A DNA stretch of 64,000 bases from CAVVSD01 sp963750895 (GCA_963750895.1 CAVVSD010000006.1:868001-932000); one strand, 5' to 3'; shown: positions 32,349-41,826, counted from the first letter of the stretch. Notes: generated by a model from the sequence alone, not told the origin. Program-made: numbers and translations.

Positions 32349-33790
32349 GTTTCATGGGCGCGGGCAAGACGTCCGCCGCCCGCACGCTGGATCCGGCCGC
32401 GCTCGACACCGACGCGGAGATCGAACGTCGTGCCGGGTGCGCGATCCCGGAGCTGTTCGCCCAGCGCGGCGAGGGGGAGTTCCGGGCGCTGGAGGAGCAG
32501 GTCGCGCTCGAGTTCCTCGACCGCGCGCAGCCCGGGACCCCGGTCGCGCTCGGCGGCGGCACGCTCGGCTCCGAGCGCGTGCGCAGGGCGCTGGAGGACC
32601 ACGTCGTCGCCTACCTGGAGATCGACGAGGACACGGCGTGGGCGCGCGCGACGGCGGACGGCATCACGCGGCCGCTCGCGGCCGACCGCGAGCGGTTCGC
32701 GACGCTCCTGCGCGAGCGCCGGCCCGTCTACGAGGCGGCCGCCGACGCGTTCCTGTCCCAGGACGCGATCCCCGCGGCCGCGCCGGCGCTGCGCGCCCTC
32801 CGGAAGGGCACCAAGATGATCTGGAGCCCGCACCCGGTGTTCCTCGGCGACGACGCATGGCCCGAGACGCGCGACGGCGACTACCTCGTCACCGACGAGC
32901 ACGTCGAGCGGCTGCACGGCGGGCGCTTCGGGACGCTGCGCCGCCACGTGATCGCGCCGGGCGAGCAGGCCAAGACGCTGGAGACGGCCGAGGCCACGTG
33001 GACCGCGATGGCCCGCGCGCGGGTCACGCGCGCCGGCCGCGTCGTCGCGCTCGGCGGCGGGGTGGTCGGCGACCTCGCGGGCTTCTGCGCCGCCACCTAC
33101 CAGCGCGGGATCCCCGTCGTGCAGGTCCCGACGACGCTCGTCGCACAGGTCGACTCCGCCTACGGCGGCAAGACCGGCGTGGATCTGCCGCAGGCCAAGA
33201 ACTACGTCGGCGCCTACCACCAGCCCGAGGCGGTGCACGTCGTCCCGGCGGTGCTGGAGACGCTCCCGCCGGAGGAGCGCGCCGCGGGCTACGCCGAGGT
33301 GCTCAAGACGGCGCTCATCGCGGGCGGGAGCCTCTGGGACCGCGTGGCGAGCGGCGGACCCGTCGACCGTGACGTGATCCTCGCCTGCGCCCGGACGAAG
33401 CTCGCCGTCGTCGCCGCCGACGAACGCGACGGCGGGGTCCGCCAGACCCTGAACCTGGGGCACACGGTCGGCCACGCGATCGAGACGGTCACCGAGTACG
33501 CGCGCTACCGCCACGGCGAGGCCGTGGGGCTCGGCCTGCTCGCGGCGCTGCGCCTCAGCGGCCTGCCCGGCCTCCGCGAGGAGGTCCGCGAGCTGCTGGC
33601 GGCGAACGGGCTGCCCACGCAGCTCGACCACGCCGTCGACCCGCAGGCGGTCGCGGCCGCGACGCGGGCGGACAAGAAGCGCCTCGGCGACCACACGCCC
33701 TTCGTGCTCTGCCACGGGCCCGGCGACGTGCGCCCCGGCGCCCGGATCGCCGACTCGGAGCTCCTCGCCGCCGTCAGGGAGCTGGCATGA
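32324..33790 (+). CDS. aroKB: Bifunctional shikimate kinase/3-dehydroquinate synthase
   Basis: A 488-residue fusion. Residues 1-160 are shikimate kinase: P-loop GFMGAGKT (9-16), LDTDAEIERRAG with the shikimate-binding Asp, FRALEEQVALEFL and GGGTL. Residues 165-488 are 3-dehydroquinate synthase: VVALGGGVVGDLAGFCAATY, VPTTLVAQVDSAYGGKTGVDL, GYAEVLKTALI and the metal His motif LNLGHTVGHAIE. I choose GTG at 32324; the frame is closed or lacks other starts ahead of the P-loop. Two non-consecutive pathway steps (five and two) are thus one polypeptide. It overlaps aroC and is coupled to aroQ by ATGA. Confidence 0.95.
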   Translation: MAGAVVLVGFMGAGKTSAARTLDPAALDTDAEIERRAGCAIPELFAQRGEGEFRALEEQVALEFLDRAQPGTPVALGGGTLGSERVRRALEDHVVAYLEIDEDTAWARATADGITRPLAADRERFATLLRERRPVYEAAADAFLSQDAIPAAAPALRALRKGTKMIWSPHPVFLGDDAWPETRDGDYLVTDEHVERLHGGRFGTLRRHVIAPGEQAKTLETAEATWTAMARARVTRAGRVVALGGGVVGDLAGFCAATYQRGIPVVQVPTTLVAQVDSAYGGKTGVDLPQAKNYVGAYHQPEAVHVVPAVLETLPPEERAAGYAEVLKTALIAGGSLWDRVASGGPVDRDVILACARTKLAVVAADERDGGVRQTLNLGHTVGHAIETVTEYARYRHGEAVGLGLLAALRLSGLPGLREEVRELLAANGLPTQLDHAVDPQAVAAATRADKKRLGDHTPFVLCHGPGDVRPGARIADSELLAAVRELA

Positions 33791-34239
33791 GCGGCGCGCT
33801 GCGACGCATCGAGGTCATGCACGGCGTGAACCTCGACCAGCTCGGCCGGCGCGAGGCCGAGCACTACGGCACGGTGACGCTCTCCGAGCTCGAGCGGGTG
33901 ATCTCCGGGTTCGCAGCCGAGCTGGGGCTCAGCTGCCGGTACTTCCAGACGAACGTCGAGGGCGAGTACGTCGAGCACCTGCACGACGCGCGCGACATGG
34001 CCGACGGCCTCCTCCTCAACCCGGGGGCGTGGACGCACTACTCCTGGGCGATCCACGACGCCCTCGCGATCGCGGGCCTGCCGGCGGTCGAGGTCCACCT
34101 GTCCGACGTCGACGCACGCGAGGAGTTCCGCCGCGTCTCCGTCGTCCGCGACCTCTGCATCGGCACGGTGAAGGGCAAGGGCCCGGACGGCTACCGTGAC
34201 GCGCTCGCCCTCCTCAGCCAGGAGCTCGGAGCCCCATGA
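33787..34239 (+). CDS. aroQ: 3-dehydroquinate dehydratase, type II
   Basis: A 150-residue enzyme that dehydrates 3-dehydroquinate. Family motifs are recognisable though divergent: VMHGVNLDQLGRREAEHYG (catalytic Tyr of the lid), FQTNVEGEYVEHLHDA, LLNPGAWTHYSWAIHDAL (catalytic His) and VEVHLSDVDAREEFRR. It is normally a dodecamer. Usual motifs read NGPNLNxLG, QSNHEGE and NPAAYTHTS, so several flanking residues differ here; the key Tyr, Asn, His and Arg remain. It is coupled by ATGA overlaps to aroKB and the following peptidase. Confidence 0.9.
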   Translation: MSGALRRIEVMHGVNLDQLGRREAEHYGTVTLSELERVISGFAAELGLSCRYFQTNVEGEYVEHLHDARDMADGLLLNPGAWTHYSWAIHDALAIAGLPAVEVHLSDVDAREEFRRVSVVRDLCIGTVKGKGPDGYRDALALLSQELGAP

Positions 34240-35326
34240 CCAACGAACGCCCCGAGCGCGTCACGGCCGCGCTCGCCGAGCGGGAGCTCGACCTCCTGCT
34301 CGTCTCCCACCTCGTCAACGTCCGCTGGCTCACCGGCTTCACCGGCTCGTCCGGCACGGCCGTCATCGGGGTGGGTGGGGATCGCGTCACGCGCCGGTTC
34401 CTCACGGACTTCCGGTACCTCAGCCAGTCCGAGGAGCAGCTCGACGGCTCCTGGCAGCGCGAGATCGTGCAGGACCTCCTGGAGTCCGCGGTCGGCGGGC
34501 TGCCCACCGACGGCGCCGTGCGGCTCGGCTTCGACGACGACCACATGTCGGTCAAGCAGCACGCGCAAGCTCCAGCGGCTCGCGCCCGGGAACGTCGAGC
34601 TCGTCGCGCGCGGGCGGCCTCATCGAGGACCTGCGGATGGTCAAGGACGCGGAGGAGATCGCGCGCATCCGCGCCGCGGCGCTGCTCGCGGACGCCGCGC
34701 TCGAGGCCGTGCTGGGGCGCGGTCTCGCGGGGCGCACCGAGCAGGAGGTCGCCTTCGATCTCGAGACGGAGATGCGCCGCATGGGCGCCGAGGGCCCGTC
34801 GTTCCCGTCGATCGTCGCCTCGGGCGCGCACGGCGCGCTGCCGCACGCGGTTCCGCGCGACGTCGAGATCCCCGACGGCGTGCTCGTCACGATCGACTGG
34901 GGCGCGCAGCTCGACGGCTACGCCTCGGACTGCACGCGGACGTACGCGACCGGGCAGATCTCCGACGGCGACCGCGACATCTACGAGCTCGTCCAGCGCG
35001 CACAGGCGGCCGCCCTCGCGGCCGTGCGCCCCGGTCCGACGGGCAAGGAGGTCGATGCCGTCGCGCGGGAGATCATCGACGGGGCGGGCCACGCGGAGCA
35101 CTTCGGCCACGGGCTCGGGCACGGGGTGGGGATGGAGGTCCACGAGGGGCCCCGGCTCTCGCGTCTGGGCGACGTCGTGCTCGCCGCGGGCCACATCGTG
35201 ACGGTGGAGCCCGGCGTGTACGTGCCCGGCGACGCCGGCGTGCGGATCGAGGATCTCGTCGCGGTCACGGAGGACGGCCACGACGTGCTGTCCACGCTGT
35301 CCAAGGAGCTCACGATCGTCCACTGA
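34236..35326 (+). CDS. M24 family Xaa-Pro aminopeptidase, with two +1 frameshifts
   Basis: The creatinase-type N-domain (LLVSHLVNVRWLTGFTGSSG) is in one frame to about 34565. A short piece (KLQRLAPGNVELVARG) is in the +1 frame, and from about 34613 the rest is shifted by another +1 (LIEDLRMVKDAEEIARIR; metal ligands in VTIDWGAQLDGYASDCTRTY, GHGLGHGVGMEVHEGP and VTVEPGVYVPG). Removing one base at each site gives 362 residues, the normal length. All five dimetal ligands (Asp, Asp, His, Glu, Glu) are present. The gene follows aroQ as in many actinobacteria, where efp is often next; efp is absent here. Confidence 0.88.
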
Positions 35327-35373
35327 GCGGCGGCGGGGCTACAGCGCCCCGGTTTCGGGCCGATGGGAACCCC

Positions 35374-37380
35374 ATGCCCGCCGCCCGACTCGTGAAGTGG
35401 CTCGTCGCCGTGATGGCGGCGTGGCTGCTCGCGCACGAGCTGCACGTGGTGATCCCCGGGCTCGACGGATTCGGCGGCCCGCTGTTCGGCCGCTGGACGC
35501 ACGTCGGCGTGATGGCCGTCGGGGCGCTCGCCGTCCTGGCCCGTGCCCTCGTCTCGCGCGAGGAACGCCTCGGGTGGATGCTCATCGGCGGTGCGCTGCT
35601 GGCCTGGACCGCGGGTGAGGCGTACTTCACGTCGGTGCTCTGGGATCTCGCCTCGCCGCCCGTCCCGTCACCCGCCGACGCCGGCTACCTGCTGTTCCCG
35701 GTCCTCGCCCTCGGCGGCATCGTCGCCCTGGCGTGTGCGCGCGTCCGCGGCGCCGACCGGCTCATGGCGGCGGACGCGGCGACCGCGGCGCTCGCCGCCG
35801 GCGCCGTCAGCGCCGCGCTCGTGTTCGGCGCGGTCGTCGGTGTCGTCGGCGGCGACCAGCTCGCGCTCGCCACGAACCTCGCGTATCCGGTCGCCGACCT
35901 GCTCCTGCTGGCGACGATCGTCGGCATCGGCGGGCTCCAGGGGTGGCGCGTGAACCGGACCTGGGGGCTGCTCGCCCTCGGTTGCCTGTGCTTCACCGTG
36001 ACCGACGGCGTCTACCTCGTCCAGGTCGCCCAGGGCACGTGGATCTCCGGCGGCATCTGGGACGCCGGCTGGTGGGCGGCCGCGCCGCTCTGGGCGTACG
36101 CCGCGTGGACGCCCGCAGCGGCGCGCAGCGCCCGGATGGCACCGACGCGCTCGGCGCGCGACCTCCTCCCGCTCGGCTTCGCCGCGGTCGCCCTGGCGGT
36201 CCTCGTGACGGCGGCGGTCGAGCCGGTGAACCTCCTCGCCGTCGCGCTCGCCGCGGCCGCGCTGGTGGCGAGCATCGCGCGGCTGCACATGACGCTGCGC
36301 GCCCACACCGCGAGCCTGCACCACGCGCGGGGCGAGGCGCTGACCGACGCGCTCACCGGGCTCGGCAACCGCCGGCTGCTCGCGACGGATCTCGACGAGC
36401 GCTTCGCCGCGCTGGCCGGCGACGACGAGCTCATGCTCGTCGTCTTCGATCTCGACGGCTTCAAGCACTACAACGACGTCTTCGGCCACCCGGCCGGGGA
36501 CGCGGCGCTCGTGCGCCTCGCCGCGCGTCTGCGCGACTCGGTCGGTCTCAGCGGCCGCGCGTACCGGCTCGGCGGCGACGAGTTCTGCGCGCTCCTCGGG
36601 CCCGCCGACATCGGCTGGGCCGCGCAGCTGGCCCGCTGCAGCGCCGCGCTGTCCGAGGAGGGCGACGGCTACGCGATCGGCTGCTCCCTCGGCGCGATCC
36701 TGCTTCCGGAGGAGGCGGCGGACACCACCGACGCGATGCGCCTCGCCGACCAGCGGATGTACGCGCGCAAGCAGGACGGGCGCCTGTCGGCGATCCGCCA
36801 GGCCACCGATGCGCTGCTGTGCGCCATGGCGGAGCGGTTCCCCGATCTCAGCGATCACTCCGCGGGCGTGGCCGACCTCGCGGCGACGACGGCCGGGGTG
36901 CTGGGGATGAACCGCGAGGAGGTCGAGGAGGTCCGCCGCGCTGCGGAGCTGCACGACATCGGCAAGGTCGCCATCCCGGAGACGATCCTCGCCAAGCCCG
37001 GGCCGCTGGAGCCGGGGGAGTGGACCCACATCCGGCGCCACACGGTCGTGGGCGAGCGGATCGTCGGCTCGGCGCCCGCGCTCGGCCGCGTCGCCAAGCT
37101 CGTCCGCTCGACCCACGAGCGCCACGACGGCGGCGGCTACCCCGACGGCCTCGCCGGGGACCAGATCCCGCTCGGCTCGCGGATCGTCGCGGTCTGCGAC
37201 GCGTTCGACGCCATGACGCACACGCGGTCCTACCGCGAGGCGATCGACCCCGAGCTCGCCCTCGCCGAGCTGCAGCGGTGTGCCGGCGACCAGTTCGACC
37301 CGGCCGTCGTCACCGCCTTCGTGCGGGCGTGGCAGGACACCGGGCCGCGCGTCGCGCGCCCGCAGGTCGCTGCCGCCTAG
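35374..37380 (+). CDS. Membrane protein with GGDEF and HD-GYP domains (c-di-GMP turnover)
   Basis: A 668-residue protein. Residues 1-270 contain about eight or nine membrane helices (MASE-like sensor). A GGDEF domain follows (about 320-470) with an intact RLGGDEF at residue 400; the inhibitory RxxD site five residues upstream is missing. An HD-GYP domain comes last (about 480-655) with HDIGK at 527 and HERHDGGGYPDGL at 581. The protein could both make and break c-di-GMP. Its position next to the pil and aro genes is suggestive, since c-di-GMP controls pili in many bacteria. Net activity cannot be read from sequence. Confidence 0.9.
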   Translation: MPAARLVKWLVAVMAAWLLAHELHVVIPGLDGFGGPLFGRWTHVGVMAVGALAVLARALVSREERLGWMLIGGALLAWTAGEAYFTSVLWDLASPPVPSPADAGYLLFPVLALGGIVALACARVRGADRLMAADAATAALAAGAVSAALVFGAVVGVVGGDQLALATNLAYPVADLLLLATIVGIGGLQGWRVNRTWGLLALGCLCFTVTDGVYLVQVAQGTWISGGIWDAGWWAAAPLWAYAAWTPAAARSARMAPTRSARDLLPLGFAAVALAVLVTAAVEPVNLLAVALAAAALVASIARLHMTLRAHTASLHHARGEALTDALTGLGNRRLLATDLDERFAALAGDDELMLVVFDLDGFKHYNDVFGHPAGDAALVRLAARLRDSVGLSGRAYRLGGDEFCALLGPADIGWAAQLARCSAALSEEGDGYAIGCSLGAILLPEEAADTTDAMRLADQRMYARKQDGRLSAIRQATDALLCAMAERFPDLSDHSAGVADLAATTAGVLGMNREEVEEVRRAAELHDIGKVAIPETILAKPGPLEPGEWTHIRRHTVVGERIVGSAPALGRVAKLVRSTHERHDGGGYPDGLAGDQIPLGSRIVAVCDAFDAMTHTRSYREAIDPELALAELQRCAGDQFDPAVVTAFVRAWQDTGPRVARPQVAAA

Positions 37381-37386
37381 GACCCT

Positions 37387-37596
37387 CTAGCGCCGGGACG
37401 CGCCCGGGCTGGAGGTGCGTTCGCGGCCGTAGCGGTCGCGGACGATGATGCGCTCGCCGGCGCGCCGCTCGCGGTGCGCGTGGCGCTCCGCCTCGGTCGC
37501 ACTGGCGTGGAGGGAGAGAGGATGAGGCTCGCCGGGGCGGGTGACCGCCCATGCTCCGCGAGGCTCGGGTACGACCTGGATGCACTGCTCGGACAT
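37387..37596 (-). CDS. DUF2188-type small protein
   Basis: A 69-residue protein matching the short DUF2188 pattern: a VVPEPRGAWAVTRPGE strand pair, an ATEAERHAHRER helix and a closing IIVRDRYGRERTS strand. GAGGAA lies upstream of the ATG. The family has no known function. It converges with the GGDEF/HD-GYP gene. The 157 bases between its start and the kinase (37597-37753) should hold both promoters; I see no convincing motifs there. Confidence 0.65.
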   Translation of the reverse strand: MSEQCIQVVPEPRGAWAVTRPGEPHPLSLHASATEAERHAHRERRAGERIIVRDRYGRERTSSPGASRR

Positions 37597-37753
37597 GTGG
37601 TTCCTCGGGCCAGGAGGGTGACATCAGGAGGGTAGCGCCGGGTCCCACCCATTGGGGCAGATACTGGCCCAGCCGGCGACGCCACCGGACCGAATGTCCA
37701 GTGCCTCGGGAGCCGCGTCAAGGTCTGGCCCTGACCTGACGTTGGGAACACAC

Positions 37754-38398
37754 GTGGCTTCCGTGACGCCCCTACCCGCTCGTCGCCGCACGCATCCCCC
37801 GCGTGCACGCGTCGCCGAGGCACTCGATGCCGAGCGGGCGCGTGTCCGGGCATGGCTGCACGACACGCTCCTGCAGCAGCTCGAGTACATCGCCGCCGGC
37901 GGCTACGCCGACGACGTCGACGCCCGCGAGCTCATGCGCGTCGCGGCAGGTGCCGCGACCGAGCTGCGCGCCTATGTCGAGGGCACCCCGGCCGGCGAGG
38001 GCACGCTCGTGGAGCGGCTGCGCCGCATCATCGAGGACGAGCAGCCGCTCGTCCCGTACGAGATCAGGCTCGTGTTCGGCGAGGTCGACGGCACCGTCGA
38101 CGGCGCCGAGCTCGCCGACGCCGCCCGCGAGGCGCTCACGAACGTCCGCAAGCACGCCCGCGCGAGCCAGGTGGTCGTCTCCTGCGACGTCACCGCGGGC
38201 ACGGGCACCGTCGTCGTCGCCGACGACGGCATCGGCTTCGATCCCGCGAGCACCGCCCGCGGGACCGGGCTGCGGGAGAGCATCGCCGGCCGCATGGAGC
38301 GTGCCGGCGGGAGCGCCGAGATCGAGTCCGAGGCCGGCGCCGGCACCCGCGTGACCCTGAAGGTCCACACCCCGCTCCACGCCATGGAGGCAGCATGA
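37754..38398 (+). CDS. Small NarL-type histidine kinase without sensor domain
   Basis: About 214 residues from GTG 37754. After a short basic N-terminus, DAERARVRAWLHDTLLQQLEYI holds the phospho-acceptor His (residue 36) and dimer helix. The ATPase domain follows with EALTNVRKHARASQ (N box), VADDGIGFDP and GTGLRESIAGRMERAGG. There is no input or membrane domain, so another protein may supply the signal. TTG 37652 and ATG 37694 are alternative in-frame starts that would add a Pro/Ser-rich stretch. It is coupled by ATGA to the response regulator, which is the likely partner. Confidence 0.85.
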   Translation: MASVTPLPARRRTHPPRARVAEALDAERARVRAWLHDTLLQQLEYIAAGGYADDVDARELMRVAAGAATELRAYVEGTPAGEGTLVERLRRIIEDEQPLVPYEIRLVFGEVDGTVDGAELADAAREALTNVRKHARASQVVVSCDVTAGTGTVVVADDGIGFDPASTARGTGLRESIAGRMERAGGSAEIESEAGAGTRVTLKVHTPLHAMEAA

Positions 38399-39045
38399 GC
38401 GTCCTGAAGATCCGCGTCCTCCTCGTCGAGGACTTCCCGCTCGTGCGCGAGGGCGTCGCCGCCGCGCTGCGGCGCGACCCCGCGATCGTCGTGGTCGGCG
38501 AGGCCGCCAACGGCCGCGAGGGCCTGCAGCTGGCGCACGACCTGCGCCCCGACGTCGTCCTGCTCGACCTCCACATGCCCGAGCTCGGCGGGATGATGCT
38601 GCTCGAGCGCATCCGCGCGGAGCTGCCGGGCGTGCGCACGATCGTCATGACCGCCAGCGAGAAGGGCGAGCCGCTGCTCGACGCGGTCGCGGCGGGCGCC
38701 TCCGGCTACCTCACGAAGCGCGCCAGCGGCGAGGAGCTGCGCCAGGCGGTGCTCACCGTCCACGGTGGCGGCTCGGTCATCGCGCCCGCGCTCGCCGGCC
38801 ACCTGCTGCGCGCGTACTCGCGCGCGTCCAGCGGCGAGAGCCCCGAGGTCCGCTCGAAGCTGACCGCCACCGAGCACGAGGTGCTGCGCCTCGTCGCCCA
38901 GGGCCTGACGGACAAGCAGATCGCCGAGCAGATCTACGTCTCCCCGCGCACGGTGCAGAACCACCTCGCGCGGATCCGGGACAAGACGGACCTGCGGCGG
39001 CGCTCCGAGCTCGCCCGCTGGGCCGTCCTGCACGCGGTCTACTAG
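38395..39045 (+). CDS. NarL/FixJ-type response regulator
   Basis: A 216-residue regulator. The receiver domain has ED (12-13), phospho-acceptor Asp58 in VVLLDLHMP, Thr in IVMTASEKGEP and Lys in GYLTKR. A LuxR-type HTH follows (LTATEHEVLRLVAQGLTDKQIAEQIYVSPRTVQNHLARI in overlapping blocks, about 145-205). It is coupled to the kinase gene and is presumably phosphorylated by it. Targets are unknown; its neighbours are a transporter and a c-di-GMP enzyme. Confidence 0.92.
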   Translation: MSVLKIRVLLVEDFPLVREGVAAALRRDPAIVVVGEAANGREGLQLAHDLRPDVVLLDLHMPELGGMMLLERIRAELPGVRTIVMTASEKGEPLLDAVAAGASGYLTKRASGEELRQAVLTVHGGGSVIAPALAGHLLRAYSRASSGESPEVRSKLTATEHEVLRLVAQGLTDKQIAEQIYVSPRTVQNHLARIRDKTDLRRRSELARWAVLHAVY

Positions 39046-39135
39046 GCCGCTCGCCTCCCCGGCGGCGATGATCTCGCCATCGGGGGCCTGACGCGACAAC
39101 CGCTCAGCTGGCTGCGGCAGCACGACCGCGGCCTC

Positions 39136-41229
39136 GTGGCGCTGCGCCGCGCCGCGCGCACGGCGATCGCCATGCCCGCGGCCTTCGCGATCGGCAAGGA
39201 GGTCGTCGGCGACCCGATCGTGGCGGTCTTCGCCGCCTTCGGCTCGTTCGCGATGCTGCTGCTGGTCGACTTCTCCGGCTCGATGCGCCGGCGGCTCCAG
39301 GCGCAGGTCGCGCTCGCCGTCGCCGGCGCGGTGCTCGTCGTCGCCGGAGCGCTGGTGGCGGGGACCGTGTGGCTGTCGGTCGCGTCGATGGCGATCGTGG
39401 GGTTCGCCGTCCTGTTCTCGGGGGTCGTCAGCTCCGTGCTCGCGGGGGCGACGACGTCGCTCCTGCTCGCCTTCATCCTGCCCGTGAGCCTCGGCGACGT
39501 GTCCTCGCCGGTCGAGCCTCTCATCGGGTGGGGCATCGCGGCGGCCGGCTCGCTCCTCGCGATGACGCTCCTGTGGCCCACACCTGCCGCGGACCCCTTC
39601 CGGGACGCGATCGTCGGCGCGTGCCGGGGGTTGGCGGACCGCCTGCGCGGGGGCGGTGTCGACGGGGCGGACGGCGCCGTCGAGGGACTGCGCCGCGCGT
39701 ACTTCGCGACGCCGTTCCGGCCCGCCGGCCTGGGAACGGCGGACCGGGCGATCCTCCGGATGGTCGACGAGCTGCAATGGCTGGACCGCGTCGCGAAGGC
39801 GATCGACGCCCGCGCCGGCGTGACCACCGCCCGGGCGGTGGAGCACGCCTCTGCGACGGTGCTCGACCGCTGCGCGGGGCTGCTGGACGGAACGGAGCGA
39901 TCGCGGGACGACCTGCACGACGCCGTCGCGACGCTCGGGGACGCGCTCGCCGCGCTCGAGGCGTACGCGATGCGCAACGGCGACCCCCCGACCGCGTCCG
40001 CGCTGGACCCGTGCTTCCGCGCCCAGGAGGTCAGCTACGCCGTCTCGCAGATCGCCGCCAACGCGGAGAGCGCGGTGGCGGCCGAGCGACGCAGCTGGCT
40101 CGATCAGCTCCTCGGGCGAGCGCCGACGGGCATCCCCGACCTGCTCGCCGTGGCCGGCGAGCGCGCGGCAGCGCACCTCGACCGTCACTCGACCTGGCTG
40201 CACAACAGCCTCCGGGGCGCGGCCGCGCTGGCGGGCGCCGTGCTCGTCGCCGACGTCGTACGGGCCGAGCACGCGTTCTGGGTCGTCCTCGGGACGCTCT
40301 CGGTGCTGCGCTCCAACGCGCTGAGCACGGGCCAGAGCGTCGTGCGCGCGGTGCTCGGCACGGTCGTCGGCATCGTCGTCGGCGCGGTCATCGTGCTCGC
40401 CGTCGGCACGAACACGACGGTGCTGTGGGTGCTCCTGCCCCCGGCCATCCTCGTGACGGGCGTGGCGCCGGCGGCCATCTCGTTCGCCGCCGGCCAGGCC
40501 GCGTTCACCGTCACCGCCCTCATCCTGTTCGACCTGCTGGCGCCCGGTGGGCTGGAGACCGGCCTCATCCGGGTCGAGGACGTGGCGCTGGGCGGCGCCG
40601 TGAGCCTGGTCGTCGGGCTGCTGCTGTGGCCTCGCGGCGCGGTCCAGGTCCTCGGGACGGCGCTCGCCGAGGCGTACGTGGATGCGGCGGCGTACCTCGC
40701 CGATGCGATCCACGGAGCTGACGCGTCGACCGCCGAGGCGCTGCGGGCGGCGGGCGCGTCGCGGCGGCTGGACGACACGTTCCGCGGCTACCTCGCCGAG
40801 CGAGGCTCCAAGCCCGTCCCGCTCGAGGACGTCACGCGGCTCGTGAACGGCGTCGCCGGGATCCGGCTCCACGCCGACGCGGTGGCCGACCTCTCGCGCC
40901 GCGACGGGCCCGCCCAGCAGGACCTGGTCCGCAGCGCGGTGGACATGACGGCGTGGTTCTCGGCGCTCGCCGCGAGCCTCACCGGCAGGGGCGCGGTGCC
41001 GGGTCCGCCCGCGGAGGACGACCGGGCCCCGGGCGCGGGCGCCTCCGTGGCGACCGTGTGGGCGGCGGATCACCTCGAGGCCGTCCGCAGGATCCAGGGA
41101 GCGCTCGTCGAGCCGGCCCGCGTCGGTGACCCGCGGCTAGCCTCCTCCGGGCCGTGCAGGCCGACGCCGTCATCTTCGACCTCGACGGCGTCCTGGCCGA
41201 CTCGCGGATCGCGTTCGCGCGGTGCGTGA
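39136..41229 (+). CDS. FUSC-family (aromatic acid exporter-like) membrane protein
   Basis: About 697 residues with two membrane domains (about 10-160 and 350-500) separated by a soluble region, the layout of FUSC/AaeB-like exporters. Motifs include KEVVGDPIVAVFAAFGSFAML near the start and RAEHAFWVVLGTLSVLRSNALS in the second domain. Start GTG 39136 is the first acceptable codon; similarity may extend upstream to a CTG near 39090 (QPLSWLRQHDRGL). The last 75 bases overlap the HAD gene in another frame, so the real stop may be earlier. Transport substrate is unknown; aromatic acids would fit the nearby catabolic operon. Confidence 0.8.
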   Translation: MALRRAARTAIAMPAAFAIGKEVVGDPIVAVFAAFGSFAMLLLVDFSGSMRRRLQAQVALAVAGAVLVVAGALVAGTVWLSVASMAIVGFAVLFSGVVSSVLAGATTSLLLAFILPVSLGDVSSPVEPLIGWGIAAAGSLLAMTLLWPTPAADPFRDAIVGACRGLADRLRGGGVDGADGAVEGLRRAYFATPFRPAGLGTADRAILRMVDELQWLDRVAKAIDARAGVTTARAVEHASATVLDRCAGLLDGTERSRDDLHDAVATLGDALAALEAYAMRNGDPPTASALDPCFRAQEVSYAVSQIAANAESAVAAERRSWLDQLLGRAPTGIPDLLAVAGERAAAHLDRHSTWLHNSLRGAAALAGAVLVADVVRAEHAFWVVLGTLSVLRSNALSTGQSVVRAVLGTVVGIVVGAVIVLAVGTNTTVLWVLLPPAILVTGVAPAAISFAAGQAAFTVTALILFDLLAPGGLETGLIRVEDVALGGAVSLVVGLLLWPRGAVQVLGTALAEAYVDAAAYLADAIHGADASTAEALRAAGASRRLDDTFRGYLAERGSKPVPLEDVTRLVNGVAGIRLHADAVADLSRRDGPAQQDLVRSAVDMTAWFSALAASLTGRGAVPGPPAEDDRAPGAGASVATVWAADHLEAVRRIQGALVEPARVGDPRLASSGPCRPTPSSSTSTASWPTRGSRSRGA

Positions 41230-41789
41230 ACGCCGCGCTCGTCGCGGCGGGCGTGCCGGAGCGGCCGGCCGCCGATCTGCATCGCTACCTCGGCCCGCCG
41301 CTGCACGCGACCTTCGTCGACCTCACCGGCGACGCGTCGCTCGCGCAGGGCTGCCTCGACGCCTATCGCGCCCGCTACCGCGAGCACGCGGCGACCGAGA
41401 CCACCGTCCCGGACGGGATGGCCGACGTCATCGCGGCGCTCGCCGGGCGGATGCCGCTCGCGGTCGCGACGTCCAAGCCGCTCGCGCTGAGCGCGCCGCT
41501 CCTCGACGCGCTGGGGCTGCTCGAGCACTTCGCCGTGGTCGAGGGCCCGTCGCTCGAGGCCCGCGCCGAGCCGAAGGCCGAGACGATCCGGCGCGCGCTG
41601 GGCGGCCTGCCCACCGGGGTCCGGGCGGTGATGGTCGGCGACACGCGCTTCGACGTCATCGGCGCGCACGAGCACGGGCTCGCGTGCATCGGCGTGCTGT
41701 GGGGCATCGGCTCGGAGGACGAGCTGCGCGAAGCTGGCGCGGACCTGCTCGTCGCCACGCCGGAGGACCTGCTCGCCGCGCTGGACTGA
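41154..41789 (+). CDS. HAD-superfamily phosphatase (phosphoglycolate phosphatase-like)
   Basis: A 211-residue hydrolase from GTG 41154. Motif I is VIFDLDGVLADS with the nucleophile Asp, motif II is AVATSKP, and motifs III/IV are EPKAETI and MVGDTRFDVIGAHEHG. The small alpha cap and sequence are closest to Gph-type phosphatases. It may remove phosphoglycolate or act as a general phosphosugar phosphatase. It overlaps the transporter gene and ends 37 bases before the catabolic operon. Confidence 0.85.
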   Translation: MQADAVIFDLDGVLADSRIAFARCVNAALVAAGVPERPAADLHRYLGPPLHATFVDLTGDASLAQGCLDAYRARYREHAATETTVPDGMADVIAALAGRMPLAVATSKPLALSAPLLDALGLLEHFAVVEGPSLEARAEPKAETIRRALGGLPTGVRAVMVGDTRFDVIGAHEHGLACIGVLWGIGSEDELREAGADLLVATPEDLLAALD

Positions 41790-41826
41790 GGTAGCGTCGC
41801 GCCTCCAGGTCGGCCAGGGAGGGATC

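Noticed and set aside
37972..41073. A 1033-codon reverse-strand frame across the kinase, response regulator and transporter genes
   Set aside because: Antisense shadow of three well-supported genes, with Arg/Gly/Ala/His-rich low-complexity content and no recognisable domain.
41154..41229. Long gene overlap between the FUSC-type transporter and the HAD gene as a biological feature
   Set aside because: The last 25 codons of the transporter frame are Ser/Thr/Arg-rich and look like a shadow of the HAD gene, so an earlier stop or a base error is more likely than functional overlap.
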